Shown piece after piece: positions 27,974 to 36,619 of a stretch of DNA of 60,448 bases. Each line of letters opens with the position of its first letter. Position 1 is the stretch's first letter. The DNA lies in the IMG/VR virus record IMGVR_UViG_3300010149_000020, positions 1-60,448 of that record; one strand, given 5' to 3'. A model generated the notes under the pieces. That model worked only from the letters and a program-made list of their open reading frames with translations, ran no database searches and was not told the origin of the DNA. A program made the translations under genes and the position numbers. The DNA is from a virus.

Positions 27974-29766
27974 TCATCCAATCCATTGCGCTTTTTCATT
28001 TGGTTCAACTTTGCATCAGTTGCGACTTCGGCAGGAGATTTTAGACTCCGTTTGTCAGTCTTGCTGCTTGCGCCTGTCGGAGATCCTTCTTGCCTTTTCA
28101 CCATACCTGGTGATGCTCCTGCTGAATTTCTTGTGTTTTGACTAATCGTTCTCAGCGGGGGGAGATCATTTGTTGGATCCATTGCGTTGTGCATGGCAGA
28201 AGGAACTACTACCGATCCACGCGAGGAATCGAAAGTTGTCCGTTTCATGACGATGTTTGGATCATCAAGGAATCCTTCGTCCGTTTTTGCCACCTGTTGC
28301 CCTCCCTGTCCTCCTTGTTGAGCGGCAGCGGCTTGTTGAGCGGCAGCGACTTCTTCTGGATTTGGCTCCCTAAAGTCGAAGTGCAATATCTTGTCATCAA
28401 TTCCATCTCGAAGGCTTGCTTCATAACCGGCTTGCTTCATCTGCATCATGTTACGAATTGCCATTTCATCTCTTCGGAGATGCATGATTTCGTCTTCCTC
28501 TTCATGCGGGTTGAGTTTCAATTCCCATTCGGTGACGTCGAATGCCTCTGAGATTTGAGGGAAAAGAACTCGATTGTAAATTGACTGGGCGTAAGCGACG
28601 GAACGATTGCTAACCACAATTTGCATTCCTTCGTTATTCAGCCCACCACCCGATACATCGTTCATAAATACATTGGAAACCCCAAAGAAGGCAGCAATAC
28701 GCTGGCGGATGTCATCCTTGATCGGGATGTATTGCAATTCTTCAAGAGTGTCCATCATTCGGACATACTCCAAACCGCCCCGTCCCGATTCAGTTTCGAC
28801 ACCGATTGTTGGTATGTAATTTGGATCACGCTCAAGGTGTTCTTGAATACTCCGAGCAGTTCGTTCAACAGTTTCCATGTTCGATGACTTGATCACCATA
28901 ACTCCACGTGGCATACGCTTCTTTTGGTAAGCAGAATAAACATAGTTGTCCATTGCAATGAGGGTATTGACTTGTCGCCACATCGTTGCAACAGGACTTC
29001 GACCATACAATTTCGATGGCGACCATTTGCTAATGTGTATGACTTCGCCCTCGGTATATACCTGCCCTTTGCCGACTCCTGCAAGGTTCATGTAGTGAAT
29101 TGGAACAACAGGGGTTCCTGTTGTTGGACACTTTTTCTTTGGGTCATTGGTTCGGAAGGTACGATCAACAAGACTTGTGTATTGGCTTCCACCTCGAACC
29201 CCTCTCTTATCTGCAAGTATCCGCATAAAAATAGGATCTGCTCGACTGATTTCCTTTACCCGATAAAACATCACCTTCTTGGTATCAGGATCAACAAAGT
29301 ATTCTTTCGTTAAGATCAGGTATGCATCATCGACAATGTTTAGATCCATTTCAATTTCACGAAGAATTTCAATGAAATCTTGTAACATATTATTCTGTGA
29401 AGAAATCAAAGACTCAGCATATTCCAATTGAGATTTGTCGGCTTTGCGAACTTCTCCTCCACATTTTTGACACTCATCAACTTCTTGATTGTAGGTTTCT
29501 TCACATGAACGGCACTTTACAACAAATTTAGGCTTCCAGCCAAATCCTTTACGGAATGTTTCAACGGACAAGTGGTTTAGGATTGATCGAAGCACGACGC
29601 ACTCATACGATGCAGCATAAAGCGCAGGGATGGTAATCCCTTGCAACAAAGCAGGTTCTTGTATTCCTGATTGGAATAAAGGCATGGACGGCATTGGGGT
29701 AGTGTGCCTTTCCATGTCCATTCCGATGGCGGAAAACAGCCGCTCCATTTTTTTACGATCAGCCAT
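27970..29766 (-). CDS. Portal protein with inserted zinc ribbon
   Basis: 598 residues. The portal core is evident: a wing/stem pattern with EVIHISKWSPSKLYGRSPVATMWRQV (shown in parts: VIHISKWSPSKLYGRSPVA), the QRIAAFFGVSNVFMND segment and the RDEMAIRNMMQMKQAGY crown helix. After about residue 75 there is a four-cysteine ribbon (CRSCEET ... CQKCGGEV), unusual for bacterial phage portals. The C-terminal ~100 residues are Gln/Ala-rich and flexible. The portal forms the dodecameric DNA channel at one vertex and binds terminase; the gene lies just downstream of terminase and one small gene. Confidence 0.9.
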   Translation of the reverse strand: MADRKKMERLFSAIGMDMERHTTPMPSMPLFQSGIQEPALLQGITIPALYAASYECVVLRSILNHLSVETFRKGFGWKPKFVVKCRSCEETYNQEVDECQKCGGEVRKADKSQLEYAESLISSQNNMLQDFIEILREIEMDLNIVDDAYLILTKEYFVDPDTKKVMFYRVKEISRADPIFMRILADKRGVRGGSQYTSLVDRTFRTNDPKKKCPTTGTPVVPIHYMNLAGVGKGQVYTEGEVIHISKWSPSKLYGRSPVATMWRQVNTLIAMDNYVYSAYQKKRMPRGVMVIKSSNMETVERTARSIQEHLERDPNYIPTIGVETESGRGGLEYVRMMDTLEELQYIPIKDDIRQRIAAFFGVSNVFMNDVSGGGLNNEGMQIVVSNRSVAYAQSIYNRVLFPQISEAFDVTEWELKLNPHEEEDEIMHLRRDEMAIRNMMQMKQAGYEASLRDGIDDKILHFDFREPNPEEVAAAQQAAAAQQGGQGGQQVAKTDEGFLDDPNIVMKRTTFDSSRGSVVVPSAMHNAMDPTNDLPPLRTISQNTRNSAGASPGMVKRQEGSPTGASSKTDKRSLKSPAEVATDAKLNQMKKRNGLDE

Positions 29767-30982
29767 TTACAACACTCTCCTTCATAGCAAGTAATTGTTC
29801 GTCGGACATGCCCCATGATTTCAAGAGAGAAACCTTGTGGCGACTCGATGAGTGATCATATGTCAAACATCTCATTGCATTATCGTCCAATTCAATTGCC
29901 TTCTTTAAGATAATTGCTTCGCTTGTTTTGTTGTGGATAAATGGTATTGCCACATCCAGCGATTTTGAAACAGCGTCTTCACCTTCAATGACAATGCCAT
30001 CGCCTTCTGCAATAACTCCCATGACTCCCAGTTCATTATTCAAAGAGTCAGCATAATGTTTGCATATTGCTGAATTAAACGGGAGAATAAGACGGGGCGA
30101 GCCTTGAGGATTAAGTTGTATTTGCCCTCCATGATCAAACAATCCCCCGATCAATGCACCGGCGTTTTTGATCATAAGATCTCCTCGTTCAACGTCATAA
30201 AATGTGCCACGCATGTTTTTCTTTTGGCTTGTTCCAACCGCAGAGATGTTGTAAAGGAATCCATGTGATTTGATTAGCATTGAAATTTCACTGGAACTGG
30301 CAGCAAACCCATATGATTGTAAAGATTGAGCATTCATTGCGCCGTTATCATTGAGATATTCGGCACATTTCTGCAACAATCCATGTTCCCTAATGGTTAG
30401 ATGATCCTTCTTTGAAATACGATTTGACCATGCATCATATGATTTCTCTCGTTCATGATCGCTTGTGGAGTCATTCCATGATTTCACAAGACGCCTAAAT
30501 GGGATTTCTAACGATTTTGGATTCCTTTGGAGCATCGAATAATCAAAATCAGTGAATGGCAACTCATCAATCAATGATTCGGACACGGAAGGGTACGATT
30601 TTAAGAGAGCAATTCGTTCTGCTCGAATCAAAGGTTGCAGAACAGGTATCAAATCCTCACGACCTCCTTTGATAAATATCTCGCAGATCTCAGTTCCCTC
30701 CATCCCAAAGTTATCTCGGAACCATGACTTGCCCAGTAATTCAGTACCTGGTTGCTGTGTTGGCGCAGAACTTTGAGGAGAATCCATCCCTTCTATTCCA
30801 GATTCTTCTCTTGGACTCCCAACGTTTCCAAGTTTGCTGTTGACTTGCTTTTTGTCTTGAAGAACTTTTTTCTCTTGAGCATTGACTTTCAACTCTTGAT
30901 CGATAACTTGGTTCGCATCCAACTTTAGCAAAGCCTCTGCGATGGATTCAACGCCATCAATTCCCTTGATTTCCTTAAGCAC
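29759..30982 (-). CDS. Unknown protein between terminase and portal, possible LAGLIDADG-like domain
   Basis: 407 residues from GTG at 30982, overlapping the terminase stop. The N-terminal half is helical and charged. The C-terminal part (about residues 270-370) contains ALIGGLFDHGGQIQL, which resembles the LAGLIDADG helix of homing endonucleases including the acidic residue, followed by a strand-helix pattern ending in IPFIHNKTSEAIILKKAIEL, as in the rest of that fold. The likeness is partial. It could be a freestanding homing endonuclease or a portal-terminase accessory protein that kept the fold. Confidence 0.55.
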   Translation of the reverse strand: MLKEIKGIDGVESIAEALLKLDANQVIDQELKVNAQEKKVLQDKKQVNSKLGNVGSPREESGIEGMDSPQSSAPTQQPGTELLGKSWFRDNFGMEGTEICEIFIKGGREDLIPVLQPLIRAERIALLKSYPSVSESLIDELPFTDFDYSMLQRNPKSLEIPFRRLVKSWNDSTSDHEREKSYDAWSNRISKKDHLTIREHGLLQKCAEYLNDNGAMNAQSLQSYGFAASSSEISMLIKSHGFLYNISAVGTSQKKNMRGTFYDVERGDLMIKNAGALIGGLFDHGGQIQLNPQGSPRLILPFNSAICKHYADSLNNELGVMGVIAEGDGIVIEGEDAVSKSLDVAIPFIHNKTSEAIILKKAIELDDNAMRCLTYDHSSSRHKVSLLKSWGMSDEQLLAMKESVVNG

Positions 30983-32411
30983 CTGCCCACCCCAATCTTG
31001 ATTGCCATTGTTCTGCGTCGAGTATCACAATGTTGTCACGGTACTCCTTTGTAGCCTGAACGGAGAGAGCGAGGGCCATAACCATATCGTCGTGTCCTCC
31101 AAGACTTTCCATTCGACCGTTGTCGAGCATGGTGAAAGTGGAGAGTTCTGTTAGCAAATTATTCATCAATCTCAAAGTCGCTCCCTCGTCTTTGTAGGGG
31201 ATTATGAGGTGTCCCCGTTCAAAGTGCAGTTGGAGGGTATGAATTAAAGCCTCTTTCTTCATTCGACTCATATTGAATGGTTTTATCGGAAGATCACCGA
31301 TCTCAGCAAGGACTTGATTGAACGCCATTGCGAAATTGTTTGTTTCCAATTCGATAATCACTGGATTGAATCTTGCGTTTAATTCGATGATTTTATCGAT
31401 TTGAGAAGAGAAGTCCATTCCTTTTTCGTGATGAGTATGAACAATGTGTTTATGCCTATTCTCATCCATCGCAATGACCATCATGCAAGTATAGTCTGCC
31501 TTTCGATTTGCAGATATGGCAGGATCCCATCCGATGTAATAATTCAATTCCTGATCTGGACGAGGATAATAAGAAAGTGCCATTTGATCATCTTTTACAG
31601 AATTCAACACTTCTTCTGGGAAAAGGCTGGCATCGCTTGCAATTGGTTTGCATAGATATTCTCTTGTGAACGCGATGGAAGTCATATCATTGCGCCGATT
31701 GTTCAAAGCCTCAAGCGACCAACGCTCAGGAAACAAAGGTTCTCCAGATCTTTCATTGATCGCGGGGTACTCTCGAACAGCGTATGATTTTAATTTCTTT
31801 AATTCAGCATACAGATCAGTATATGAAAATGGAGTTCCGACAATACAGAGTTGAGCCGTGTGGTGAAGAACGGGCAACAATGCGGTGTAAAACCACGATG
31901 AGATATGTTTCAATTGAGTTTGCGCTTCACTTGACAATATGTCGTCAAGGACTACAATTTGAGGGTGCGCTCCACGAACTGCCTTTCCAACCGACATAGC
32001 GGAGATCGAGGATTTGTTTGTGAACTTGAACTTCTGCTTCGCCCATCCCCGCTTCGGTTTGAGATGTTGGAGGGCAGGTATTGACTCAATCAACTCATTC
32101 ATTTTTTGCATGTGTTCAATCGATTGGTGTTGACTGTGTGAAAAGAACAACACTTCTGTACCTGGGTTATATGCCATTTTCCAAAGCAAATACACGCGAT
32201 AAAAAACAGACTTTCCATGGTCACGACTTGCGATAATACAGGTCTTGCTGTTGCCTTCCGACAAATCGTACCATTCTTTGTGAAATTTTGTTAAGATCCA
32301 CGGGTTGCGTTGATCGTATTTGCCACATACCTCTTCAAAAAAGTATTTGAAATCACGACGCCCCATCTCAAAATCGACTTTGGCGGTCAGTTCTTGCATC
32401 CCGTCCGACAT
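30975..32411 (-). CDS. Terminase large subunit
   Basis: 478 residues. ATPase domain: Walker A variant ASRDHGKS (61-68), Walker B IVVLDD (152-157), coupling motif VGTP (191-194). Nuclease domain (RNase H fold): Asp296 in YIGWDPAIS, Glu355 in VIIELETNNF, Asp441/442 in GGHDDMVMALAL. It pumps DNA into the prohead through the portal and cuts it. A GAGATGA ribosome site precedes the ATG. Length and order of motifs are normal, so the enzyme should be active. The candidate small subunit is encoded upstream at 38558-39268. Confidence 0.95.
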   Translation of the reverse strand: MSDGMQELTAKVDFEMGRRDFKYFFEEVCGKYDQRNPWILTKFHKEWYDLSEGNSKTCIIASRDHGKSVFYRVYLLWKMAYNPGTEVLFFSHSQHQSIEHMQKMNELIESIPALQHLKPKRGWAKQKFKFTNKSSISAMSVGKAVRGAHPQIVVLDDILSSEAQTQLKHISSWFYTALLPVLHHTAQLCIVGTPFSYTDLYAELKKLKSYAVREYPAINERSGEPLFPERWSLEALNNRRNDMTSIAFTREYLCKPIASDASLFPEEVLNSVKDDQMALSYYPRPDQELNYYIGWDPAISANRKADYTCMMVIAMDENRHKHIVHTHHEKGMDFSSQIDKIIELNARFNPVIIELETNNFAMAFNQVLAEIGDLPIKPFNMSRMKKEALIHTLQLHFERGHLIIPYKDEGATLRLMNNLLTELSTFTMLDNGRMESLGGHDDMVMALALSVQATKEYRDNIVILDAEQWQSRLGWAGA

Positions 32412-32416
32412 TCATC

Positions 32417-33835
32417 TCAATCCTTTTTTCCACGGTTGAGAAGTCGAGCAGCCAAGTCATCAGAGGTCAATTTTCCCTTTTCTTTTCCGTCAGTCAAAGG
32501 TTTGGAAAGATTTGTTTTGGCGTTTTTTCGTTCACTGGATTGCGTGTCTCGACGTTTCTTTCGCCTGTGTTTTTCCATTGCCTTGTATTCCTCGATAATA
32601 TCCGCTGCTTGTGGTAAAAGATCCGACCCCATATCTTCCAAATCTCCCAAAGCACCGTACAGTTGAGTATATGCTTCTTTATTTCCAAGCCCTACTAAAT
32701 CAATGACTTCCAAGACGTCTTCACGACTTGGGCGAGATCCTAAGCGAGGAACTTCGGTACTTGTGTTTGGTTGAGAGGTGAGTGGCTTGATTGATTCTTC
32801 AACCTTTTTTGATGGATCGATGGTTTCTTCCTTCGGATTCAAATCAGCCATTGTCATTCCCGTCTTTCCTCTGTTTTTTGGTTTCAATCTTTTCTTTGCC
32901 GCTTGCGCCACAGGATCTGTTTTGCCTTCAACAGGTTTTTTTTCCTCAGCATCGGAAGGCGGCGTTGGTTGTTTTGAAGCAGTTGGCTTGGCTTTCTTTC
33001 GTTGCATACGTGCGATCACTTTATCACGGTTCTCAGCAGGTCCGATTGCATTGGCAATGCCTTCCGTCATCAATGGTTTGATCACATTTGCAAGATTCTT
33101 GTTTGGTTTCTTGGGAAGACCTGCCATATCGGATTGCAAAGGTTTCATTTCATTTACGGCTTCAACAACGCCCTCGGTTGGTTCGATGACTTCGGATGCG
33201 GGGGTTTCAATTTCTTTCTCTTTTGGAGCCTCAAAAATTAGTTTCATCTCTCCGTCTTCATCGGATTGAAAAATAGTTTCCACATCTCGAATATCGGTCA
33301 TGTCTGCCCATCTGAAATCTTCAAGGGGCATTTGTTTGACTTCCCCATTTTTGTAGGCAATATCAACGTGTGGCTCGTTGTATAGGCCAAAATCGGCATC
33401 ATTTTCTTGCCGATCAAGAACATCCAAATCGGTTGGTGATTCAGGGTATTGGAGACTGTCTGGTATTTGAGGAGAGATTTCTTCCTCTTCTATTGGAATG
33501 AGCGTTGGAAGCCGTGGTGTCAATGTAGTAGTTGGAGGGGTTTCAGTTGGAGATGGGGGAGGGGAGGATTGTGCAGATCTTCGAGTTGCTCGACGTCGAG
33601 TCGGCCTTCTTCGAGGTGGAGCAGCGGGAGGGGCGGATGATGCAGATCTTCGAGTTGGTCTTCGTCGAGGAGTTGGCCTGTTTGGATTTACGCCTTGTTG
33701 CATATCTCGCATGGCCTTGAACCGCCTCATCATCTCTGGAGCGCGAGCATAGGCTTCTTGACGCCTTCGATCACGGCCTCTTCCAAATGCTGCCTTCTCA
33801 ACAGAGACCCATGCATCCTCAAATGAATCGGTCAT
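32417..33835 (-). CDS. Basic low-complexity protein with N-terminal FDxAW-type tag
   Basis: 472 residues, start behind a full AGGTGATC ribosome site. The N-terminus (SFEDAWVSVEKAAFG) matches the tag found on the accessory proteins at 44-60 kb. Residues ~45-100 are Arg/Pro/Ser-rich with two copies of a PPRRRPTRR-type unit (23-residue period). The middle is acidic and the end is Lys/Arg-rich. The composition suggests a DNA-contacting or disordered internal virion protein. Lies directly upstream of terminase. Confidence 0.7.
   Translation of the reverse strand: MTDSFEDAWVSVEKAAFGRGRDRRRQEAYARAPEMMRRFKAMRDMQQGVNPNRPTPRRRPTRRSASSAPPAAPPRRRPTRRRATRRSAQSSPPPSPTETPPTTTLTPRLPTLIPIEEEEISPQIPDSLQYPESPTDLDVLDRQENDADFGLYNEPHVDIAYKNGEVKQMPLEDFRWADMTDIRDVETIFQSDEDGEMKLIFEAPKEKEIETPASEVIEPTEGVVEAVNEMKPLQSDMAGLPKKPNKNLANVIKPLMTEGIANAIGPAENRDKVIARMQRKKAKPTASKQPTPPSDAEEKKPVEGKTDPVAQAAKKRLKPKNRGKTGMTMADLNPKEETIDPSKKVEESIKPLTSQPNTSTEVPRLGSRPSREDVLEVIDLVGLGNKEAYTQLYGALGDLEDMGSDLLPQAADIIEEYKAMEKHRRKKRRDTQSSERKNAKTNLSKPLTDGKEKGKLTSDDLAARLLNRGKKD
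33572..33657. repeat. Two-copy direct repeat encoding Arg-rich units
   Basis: TGCAGATCTTCGAGTTG occurs at 33572-33588 and again at 33641-33657, 69 bases apart, inside the Arg/Pro-rich part of the basic protein gene. The spacing is a multiple of three, so this is an in-frame duplication of 23 codons with some divergence. Confidence 0.8.
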
Positions 33836-33839
33836 AAGA

Positions 33840-34790
33840 TCACCTACGAAGATTGCGCGTTGTATTTCGCTCTTGGATTGACTTGCGAATCAGCAATGCG
33901 CTTGCAAGTCGATCATGGGAAGTCATAATAGGCGACATTCCCATGTTTCTTTGGTTCATTCGTCCTTGGGCTTGATTGTATTGTTGAGTCTGTTGATCCG
34001 ATTGTTTGTTGGCTTTCCGTCGAGCAATACCGCCGGTGGATCCGAATTGGGATGTTGCGCCCAAAGTAGCAACATCTGCAAGCATTCCTAAACCAGATCT
34101 TCCTCCAAAATAACCTTTCTTTTCAGCACCTTTTCCTTGCTGAATCGTTTGCATATCCTGTCCCGCTTGGAATTTTTGAGCCATATTTTGGACTTCAGGA
34201 TTCAATGTGTTTGTAGTCGTTGTTTTGACTTCTTGCGGAGATCCATCTGCATTCAAGGTTGTCGTGGTTTTCTCATCCACCGTATCAGGCATAGCGGGGT
34301 TTCCATTGGCTCCACCTGCGCCCGTGGTGTCAACAACATTTGTTGCTGGAGCCTGTTGATTTTGATTGGCTGCTGGAGCCTGTTGAGTCGCTTGATCGGC
34401 AGGAGGCGCAGCAGGTGCAGCGGGTGTTGTTTTCCGATTAGCCATTTCATCGGCCACGTTTCCAACGTCTGCTTCAGTAGGCCCTCTTTGTGCAGGATCC
34501 ACACTTGTTCCATCTGGGAAAGGTGCGCCAGCCATCTGTGAGACTTCTTTTCCGCTTCCTGTCGTGGGAGTCCCTGCTGCAAGGTTTTTCATATCCGAAG
34601 CGATTCTTTTCTTTGCAAACCGACCCGCTCTCTTTTGCTCACCAACTCTTTGCGCTTGACCGTAGGACATCCCCTCCCTGACTGAACGGGCAACATTTGC
34701 GATAGGATTGGTTTCCTTCCCCATCACCGCTGGCAACGCCTTCTCAACACCTTGCTCATATAGTCGTGCTTGTAGTATCAAATCATTCAT
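33840..34790 (-). CDS. Gln/Ala/Asn-rich structural-region protein
   Basis: 316 residues. The N-terminal ~100 residues are helical and basic (NVARSVREGMSYGQAQRVG). The middle is an Ala/Pro/Gln/Thr low-complexity stretch (QATQQAPAANQNQQAPAT). The C-terminus is basic and Gln-rich. No cysteine or membrane segment. The start overlaps the upstream gene by 8 bases. Probably a minor virion or assembly protein; not recognised. Confidence 0.6.
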   Translation of the reverse strand: MNDLILQARLYEQGVEKALPAVMGKETNPIANVARSVREGMSYGQAQRVGEQKRAGRFAKKRIASDMKNLAAGTPTTGSGKEVSQMAGAPFPDGTSVDPAQRGPTEADVGNVADEMANRKTTPAAPAAPPADQATQQAPAANQNQQAPATNVVDTTGAGGANGNPAMPDTVDEKTTTTLNADGSPQEVKTTTTNTLNPEVQNMAQKFQAGQDMQTIQQGKGAEKKGYFGGRSGLGMLADVATLGATSQFGSTGGIARRKANKQSDQQTQQYNQAQGRMNQRNMGMSPIMTSHDRLASALLIRKSIQERNTTRNLRR

Positions 34791-36609
34791 CGAACATCAC
34801 CTTTACCGTTTGAATTTCATCGTGTCGTAGGCTGAATGATTTAGCAAGGCTATTCCAATCTCCTCGACTGTGAACAATTGTGATGATGTCGCTTGGCGGT
34901 CGATTCATTTGATTTGCAACCGCATTGACATCAGTCATGGAATGGATCGAGAGTTTTTGAGTTGAGATCTCCTCTTTTGCAATTCTCATTTGGACATCCT
35001 CCAGCATATTTTTGAGAATTGTTTCATCGTCATCATTCTCCGATTTATTGAAATTAGGAAATAATGATTCATAGTGGTATCCAAGTGTATTCATCAATCG
35101 ACCCATCCGACTTTTCTCCCCTGACAATCTTGACGCAATTGGTTGTGAGGCATAAGCGTTGGGTTGTGGAATTGGTTTTGGTGCAGGATTTGAAGGAACG
35201 GGTAATGCTCCAAGCGTGTGAGGATTTGGACGAGGAACGTCTGGTTCTGGATTCATAGGAACATTTGCAGACTCCTCTGTCGTGACAGGGGGTTGGGTTT
35301 GCAATGTTTGACCGCTCGGTCTATTTGGCGTCATTCTGCCATCGTTGGGGGTAGGTGTGGGAACAGGTGAAGAAATTGCTCCGCCTGGTGGGATTTGTGA
35401 GTTTTCATTGACCCATGTTGGAGGCTTTCCATCCGCCATCTCTTTTGCATGAATTGCTTGTAAGATCTTACTTTGTTTTGACCCTTTGTAGTTCCCACTG
35501 TGAGCATCAGCGAAAACATTAGCGACATCTTCATCCGACCAACCGTGTTTGTTTTTCAAATTTTCAATGGTCTTTTTGTCCCTTGGCATAGGATCCGATG
35601 AATTTCTGCCATGATAATGAGAGTTGGATTGATACCCCATCCACTTGTCCCCATGGAGATCTGGATGGAGGAACTGTTCGTAATTCACATTTGGATCCGA
35701 TGCCATGCCCGACACATTTTCAACTTCCTCAGCCATCATCTGTTGGATACCAGATTCGGAGTATTTTCCATATTGTATTCCGCCCGTATGACGAAGACCT
35801 GCATGTTTGCGGAATTGAGGCATCTGCTTCAACGCTTCAAGAGCCATTGCTTGCAATTGCTCCATAGGCAACCCTGGGTTTTGATTCTTCAAGTCTATGA
35901 TTGTTTGACCAAGTGGAAATTTCAATCCATGATCCTTGAAATACAACGTGTCGGTATGAAGAAGTCCTGGTCGTATTTCTTTGCTTGGAGTCGGCGTCTT
36001 CATGCCGCCGCTTCGTTCACTTCGTTCTTGATGCAAACCTTTCCAATAGGGTCTGGCATAAGATTCGGCTTTTCTTGTATTTTTACTGACATATTGGGTG
36101 ATCAATTGACCAAATTTATCATGAGTCGTTCCATCTTGTTTGAATCCTTGAACTGAACCCATCCATGCATCGGTCACTTTGAACTTCCTTCTTTGTTGTG
36201 GATCGGTTACGAACGCATCAGGTATTGGAATAAATTGATTTCCGTTTGTCTTAGCCTGTTGCTCATTGATTATGTTTGTTCGGCGTATAGCCTCATTTAT
36301 GATCGGCGCACCTGCCTCCATTGCTTTGATGAAGGCGAATTGCCAACGCTGTGGCTTTTGAGGATCTGGACCTTCGTTGACGATGCTGGCTATGCTGGAG
36401 TCAACCAATCCTCGTTCGATAGCAATCTTTACTGCGTCGGATTCAACTCCAGTGAAATCATCGTGATCAAGATCGTGGTGGCTTTGTTCCAAGTTATTGA
36501 ATCCCTCAGCAACGCTACCTGCGCCAAGCATTGCATTGATAAAATCGTAAATGTTGAATACACCTTCTCCTTTACGAATTAAAAATTGATCCAAATCAAT
36601 CCAAGGCAT
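34783..36609 (-). CDS. Unknown 608-residue structural-region protein
   Basis: 608 residues; the ATG follows GGTGATATT, a good ribosome site. It shows a helical N-terminal domain, a His/Ser/Gly-rich middle, a Pro-rich linker (about residues 395-470), and a C-terminal helical domain with a helix-turn-helix-like end (RPPSDIITIVHSRGDWNSL). No enzyme motif found. It lies in a set of large, partly disordered proteins upstream of terminase; they may be internal head proteins. Function unknown. Confidence 0.6.
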   Translation of the reverse strand: MPWIDLDQFLIRKGEGVFNIYDFINAMLGAGSVAEGFNNLEQSHHDLDHDDFTGVESDAVKIAIERGLVDSSIASIVNEGPDPQKPQRWQFAFIKAMEAGAPIINEAIRRTNIINEQQAKTNGNQFIPIPDAFVTDPQQRRKFKVTDAWMGSVQGFKQDGTTHDKFGQLITQYVSKNTRKAESYARPYWKGLHQERSERSGGMKTPTPSKEIRPGLLHTDTLYFKDHGLKFPLGQTIIDLKNQNPGLPMEQLQAMALEALKQMPQFRKHAGLRHTGGIQYGKYSESGIQQMMAEEVENVSGMASDPNVNYEQFLHPDLHGDKWMGYQSNSHYHGRNSSDPMPRDKKTIENLKNKHGWSDEDVANVFADAHSGNYKGSKQSKILQAIHAKEMADGKPPTWVNENSQIPPGGAISSPVPTPTPNDGRMTPNRPSGQTLQTQPPVTTEESANVPMNPEPDVPRPNPHTLGALPVPSNPAPKPIPQPNAYASQPIASRLSGEKSRMGRLMNTLGYHYESLFPNFNKSENDDDETILKNMLEDVQMRIAKEEISTQKLSIHSMTDVNAVANQMNRPPSDIITIVHSRGDWNSLAKSFSLRHDEIQTVKVMFDE

Positions 36610-36619
36610 AATATCACCG

